Shown: piece after piece, positions 18,201 to 20,048 of the stretch
Position numbering within the stretch: position 1 is the stretch's first letter
How the letters are laid out: each line of letters starts with the position of its first letter
Source: Pelargonium cotyledonis
Taxonomy: Eukaryota; Streptophyta; Magnoliopsida; Geraniales; Geraniaceae
Assembly (NCBI GenBank): GCA_036897625.1
Contig: JAYMTA010001434.1
Span: forward strand, 1 to 20,048
Direction: 5' to 3'
DNA: 20,048 nt
The notes under the pieces: generated by a model
What the model saw: only the letters and a program-made list of their open reading frames with translations
What the model was told of the DNA's origin: nothing
Database searches by the model: none
Program-made: the position numbers and the translations under genes

Positions 18201-19017
18201 ATAATTAAGGCAGACATCCTTTATGTGGGTCAAGAAAGGATGTAATTAACGCACACGCACTAAAGCTTTAATACTGTTAGTATTTCGTCCAGCGAATCTT
18301 TCAACGTGAAATTCTTAAACCAACGAGAAAAGAACAAATGAGAATATTAAATATGGCACACATCTCAATGTGCAAGTGAGATATAGCAACTTCCGAGATG
18401 CTGGGTAGTCAACTGGTATATATGGTATCATTCCTCAATATTGGCTTGAGCCTATCTGCACCTAATAAAATACTAGTAATTCAGTTGGGGAAGAAGAACT
18501 CTATCTATTAAAGCAAATCATTACATAAAATTACGAAACATAAACTAAAACGAAGCAAAAAAACTAAAGCACAGTAAAATAAAACCTAAGTCAAATAAAC
18601 TAAAGCAAAATGAAATAAAAACTAAAATAAAGCAACATTAAACAATTGATCTCGAACCCATGTAGGTAATTATAGCCAGAACGTCATAATCACTAAAATC
18701 AGAAGCACTAGTAGACCCTTCCCTCCTATTTGATTGATGCCAGCAAGCATCCACTTTAGCAACGCTCTCATGTAATGCAAAGTTAGTGTTTATTCAGTTT
18801 AAATTCTTTACTGAACTCATAAAATAAAAATAAATAAATAAATAAATCAGTTCAGTCCGAATTTGGACCTAGTTATTGAAAAATGAAAAAGAAAAAGTAA
18901 AGTGATTGGACCTTGTATAAATAATGGGTTTAGTCACTAAATTGAACTTGGCAGCCCAAACTCATATCAGAATGGGCCTAATCACTAATTTCTTGGGCCT
19001 CTTATATTCAGCCCATT
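18201..19017. other. AT-rich intergenic DNA with simple repeats
   Basis: An A-rich stretch at 18535-18640 repeats AACTAAA(G)CA/AAATAAA words. A (TAAA)n microsatellite at 18821-18847 is bracketed by the inverted words ACTGAACT and AGTTCAGT. Several GGGCC/GCCCA words occur at 18950-19016. No gene is recognised. Confidence 0.5.
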
Positions 19018-19201
19018 ACTTATTGCTTTTTCTTTTTTTTAACTAACTAGTTGAGCTATACAACAGGGGGTAGCTCTCCCCTTTAAAAACCCCCCCCCAC
19101 CCCACCCGACGCAATGAGATTTGAACTCATGACCTCCCACATAGAGATGTGTGTTCGTGACCATTGCGTCATCCCCTAGGGGACACTTATTGCTCTTTCT
19201 T
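19018..19201 (-). mobile_element. tRNA-derived SINE with target-site duplication
   Basis: On the minus strand the body (19184-19035, 150 bp) starts GTCCCCTAGGGGATGACGC. It has an A-box region GATGACGCAATGGT (19173-19160) and a B-box-like GAGTTCAAATCTC (19128-19116), passes through a G-rich run, and ends in AAAAAAAA. The flanks ACTTATTGCTTTTTCTT (19018-19034) and ACTTATTGCTCTTTCTT (19185-19201) are a 17-bp duplication with one mismatch. The tRNA-like start could be mistaken for a tRNA gene, but it lacks a 3' acceptor-stem partner. Confidence 0.88.
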
Positions 19202-19760
19202 ACTTCAAATCGAAACAAAAACGATATTAAACTGTGAGATTGATGGTCAATCCATTCAAACAAGTCTCAAAAAGACCGACGACCTAACTAACTCATTGTC
19301 ACGAAGTTCGTAGACCAAGCCGTAAACAAAAATTTGAAATTACCAGACTGAGCCAAAATAACCATAATATCATGAACATCAAATGCAATAAAATCTTCAC
19401 CATCAGCATGAATAATCAAGTTGAACGTACTTAAACCATTCACTCCTGTCCGAAGAGTACGGACATCTTACCACAATTGCATATGAAGTTTAGGACGTCT
19501 ATGTAAAAGACTTTGCCAACCAACTCTCACCACTAATAGATCTGTCATCCGACTCGGCAACAACTCAAATACTGATTCAAACACCGATTCAAACACTTCC
19601 TTTTTCCTTTGAAGTATGATAAAAGAATTTGTACAAGTTGTTACGGTGGCGCACATGAGTATCATCTGAAAGTTGCTGTCTGACTCTTTGACTTTTAGGA
19701 AAGGCCAAGAATCTTTCCATTAAAGGAATCAAATTGGCTCTGCCCAATTTGCTTTAAACC
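19202..19760 (-). other. unassigned region with interrupted open stretches on the minus strand
   Basis: The minus strand has a 65-codon open frame (19468-19665) and a further open stretch at ~19270-19440 with somewhat protein-like composition. I recognise no family. A short direct repeat, GATTCAAACAC, occurs twice around 19575-19596. This may be an old gene fragment or chance. Confidence 0.25.
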
Positions 19761-20048
19761 TCCACACATTTTTCATTTATATATTCAAATATTCTTCTTC
19801 ACCATTTTTTTTTTAAAATAATTAGTATATTTTAGCAACACCACCACCACTTTTTCCTTCTCTTTCTCTACTCTTCTCTACCCACTCACCTCACCAAAGG
19901 GTCAATGCTCACCATACATTTTTATATTACTACTGTTTATGCCCAAAAATTCTCAAGTATCAGTAGTCAATCAAAGGTCGACACGTGGCACTATTGTTCA
20001 ACGTCATCAGAAGCTCGGAGAAGTCAACACCCCGAGAACTTCGTCGAG
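19761..20048 (+). promoter_or_regulatory. pyrimidine-rich DNA and a G-box at the right edge
   Basis: A CT-rich tract (19850-19895) is followed by ACACGTGGCA with a perfect G-box/ABRE core CACGTG at 19982-19987. The block GCTCGGAGAAG...CCCCGAGAACTTCGTCGAG at the very end is GC-richer and may begin another unit outside the window. Whether it serves a gene to the right cannot be seen. Confidence 0.3.

Noticed and set aside
19116-19173. Possible minus-strand tRNA gene
   Set aside because: The B box departs from consensus, no mature 3' end is present, and poly(A) plus flanking duplication show a SINE.
19982-20048. Right-edge block as the start of a named element or gene
   Set aside because: Too little sequence is present to define ends, frame or family.

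Overview
The window is nuclear DNA of a flowering plant, most likely a eudicot. It is AT-rich, its genes are split by many short GT-AG introns, introns and spacers hold SINE, LINE and MITE debris, and both recognisable proteins match plant families. I cannot name the species. No bacterial-type operon, CRISPR array, rRNA gene, true tRNA gene or LTR/virus-like element was recognised.

Layout. At 1-60 there is what looks like the 5' leader of a gene that runs leftwards out of the window. At about 1089-8330 (+) lies a complete 13-coding-exon gene for an ArfGAP zinc-finger protein of the AGD14 (ZIGA4) type, 754 aa by my splice model. It has a noncoding leader exon and a long leader intron. At about 13090-8300 (-) lies a complete 12-coding-exon gene for a SERINC (TMS/TDE) multi-pass membrane protein, 401 aa by my model, with a 25-nt microexon. 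The two genes converge, and their 3' ends lie within 700 bp and probably overlap. From 13140 to 20048 the DNA is intergenic. It holds a decayed ~185-bp repeat array, a possible short spliced minus-strand transcript with a 25-codon ORF (15071-15400), a 1.3-kb element with long terminal inverted repeats that carries a GC-rich insert and a very strong hairpin (16861-18200), a tRNA-derived SINE with target duplication (19018-19201), and unassigned AT-rich sequence.

Mobile-element content inside genes. The AGD14-like intron 7 holds a 5'-truncated RTE-type LINE tail, itself split by a 172-bp hAT-type MITE with an 8-bp target duplication. Its intron 10 holds a foldback-like segment with two tandem palindromes. 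The SERINC intron 5 holds a compact SINE with a perfect 15-bp target duplication, and its last intron holds a degraded MITE. The first introns of both genes carry unrelated short tandem arrays (four copies of ~185 bp; six copies of ~130 bp).

Function. The two genes need not cooperate. Both families concern endomembranes: ArfGAPs act in Arf-GTPase-controlled vesicle traffic, and SERINCs act in membrane lipid composition. Exon coordinates were built by hand from GT/AG sites, reading-frame continuity and remembered family sequence. They are internally consistent in phase throughout but have not been tested against transcripts.
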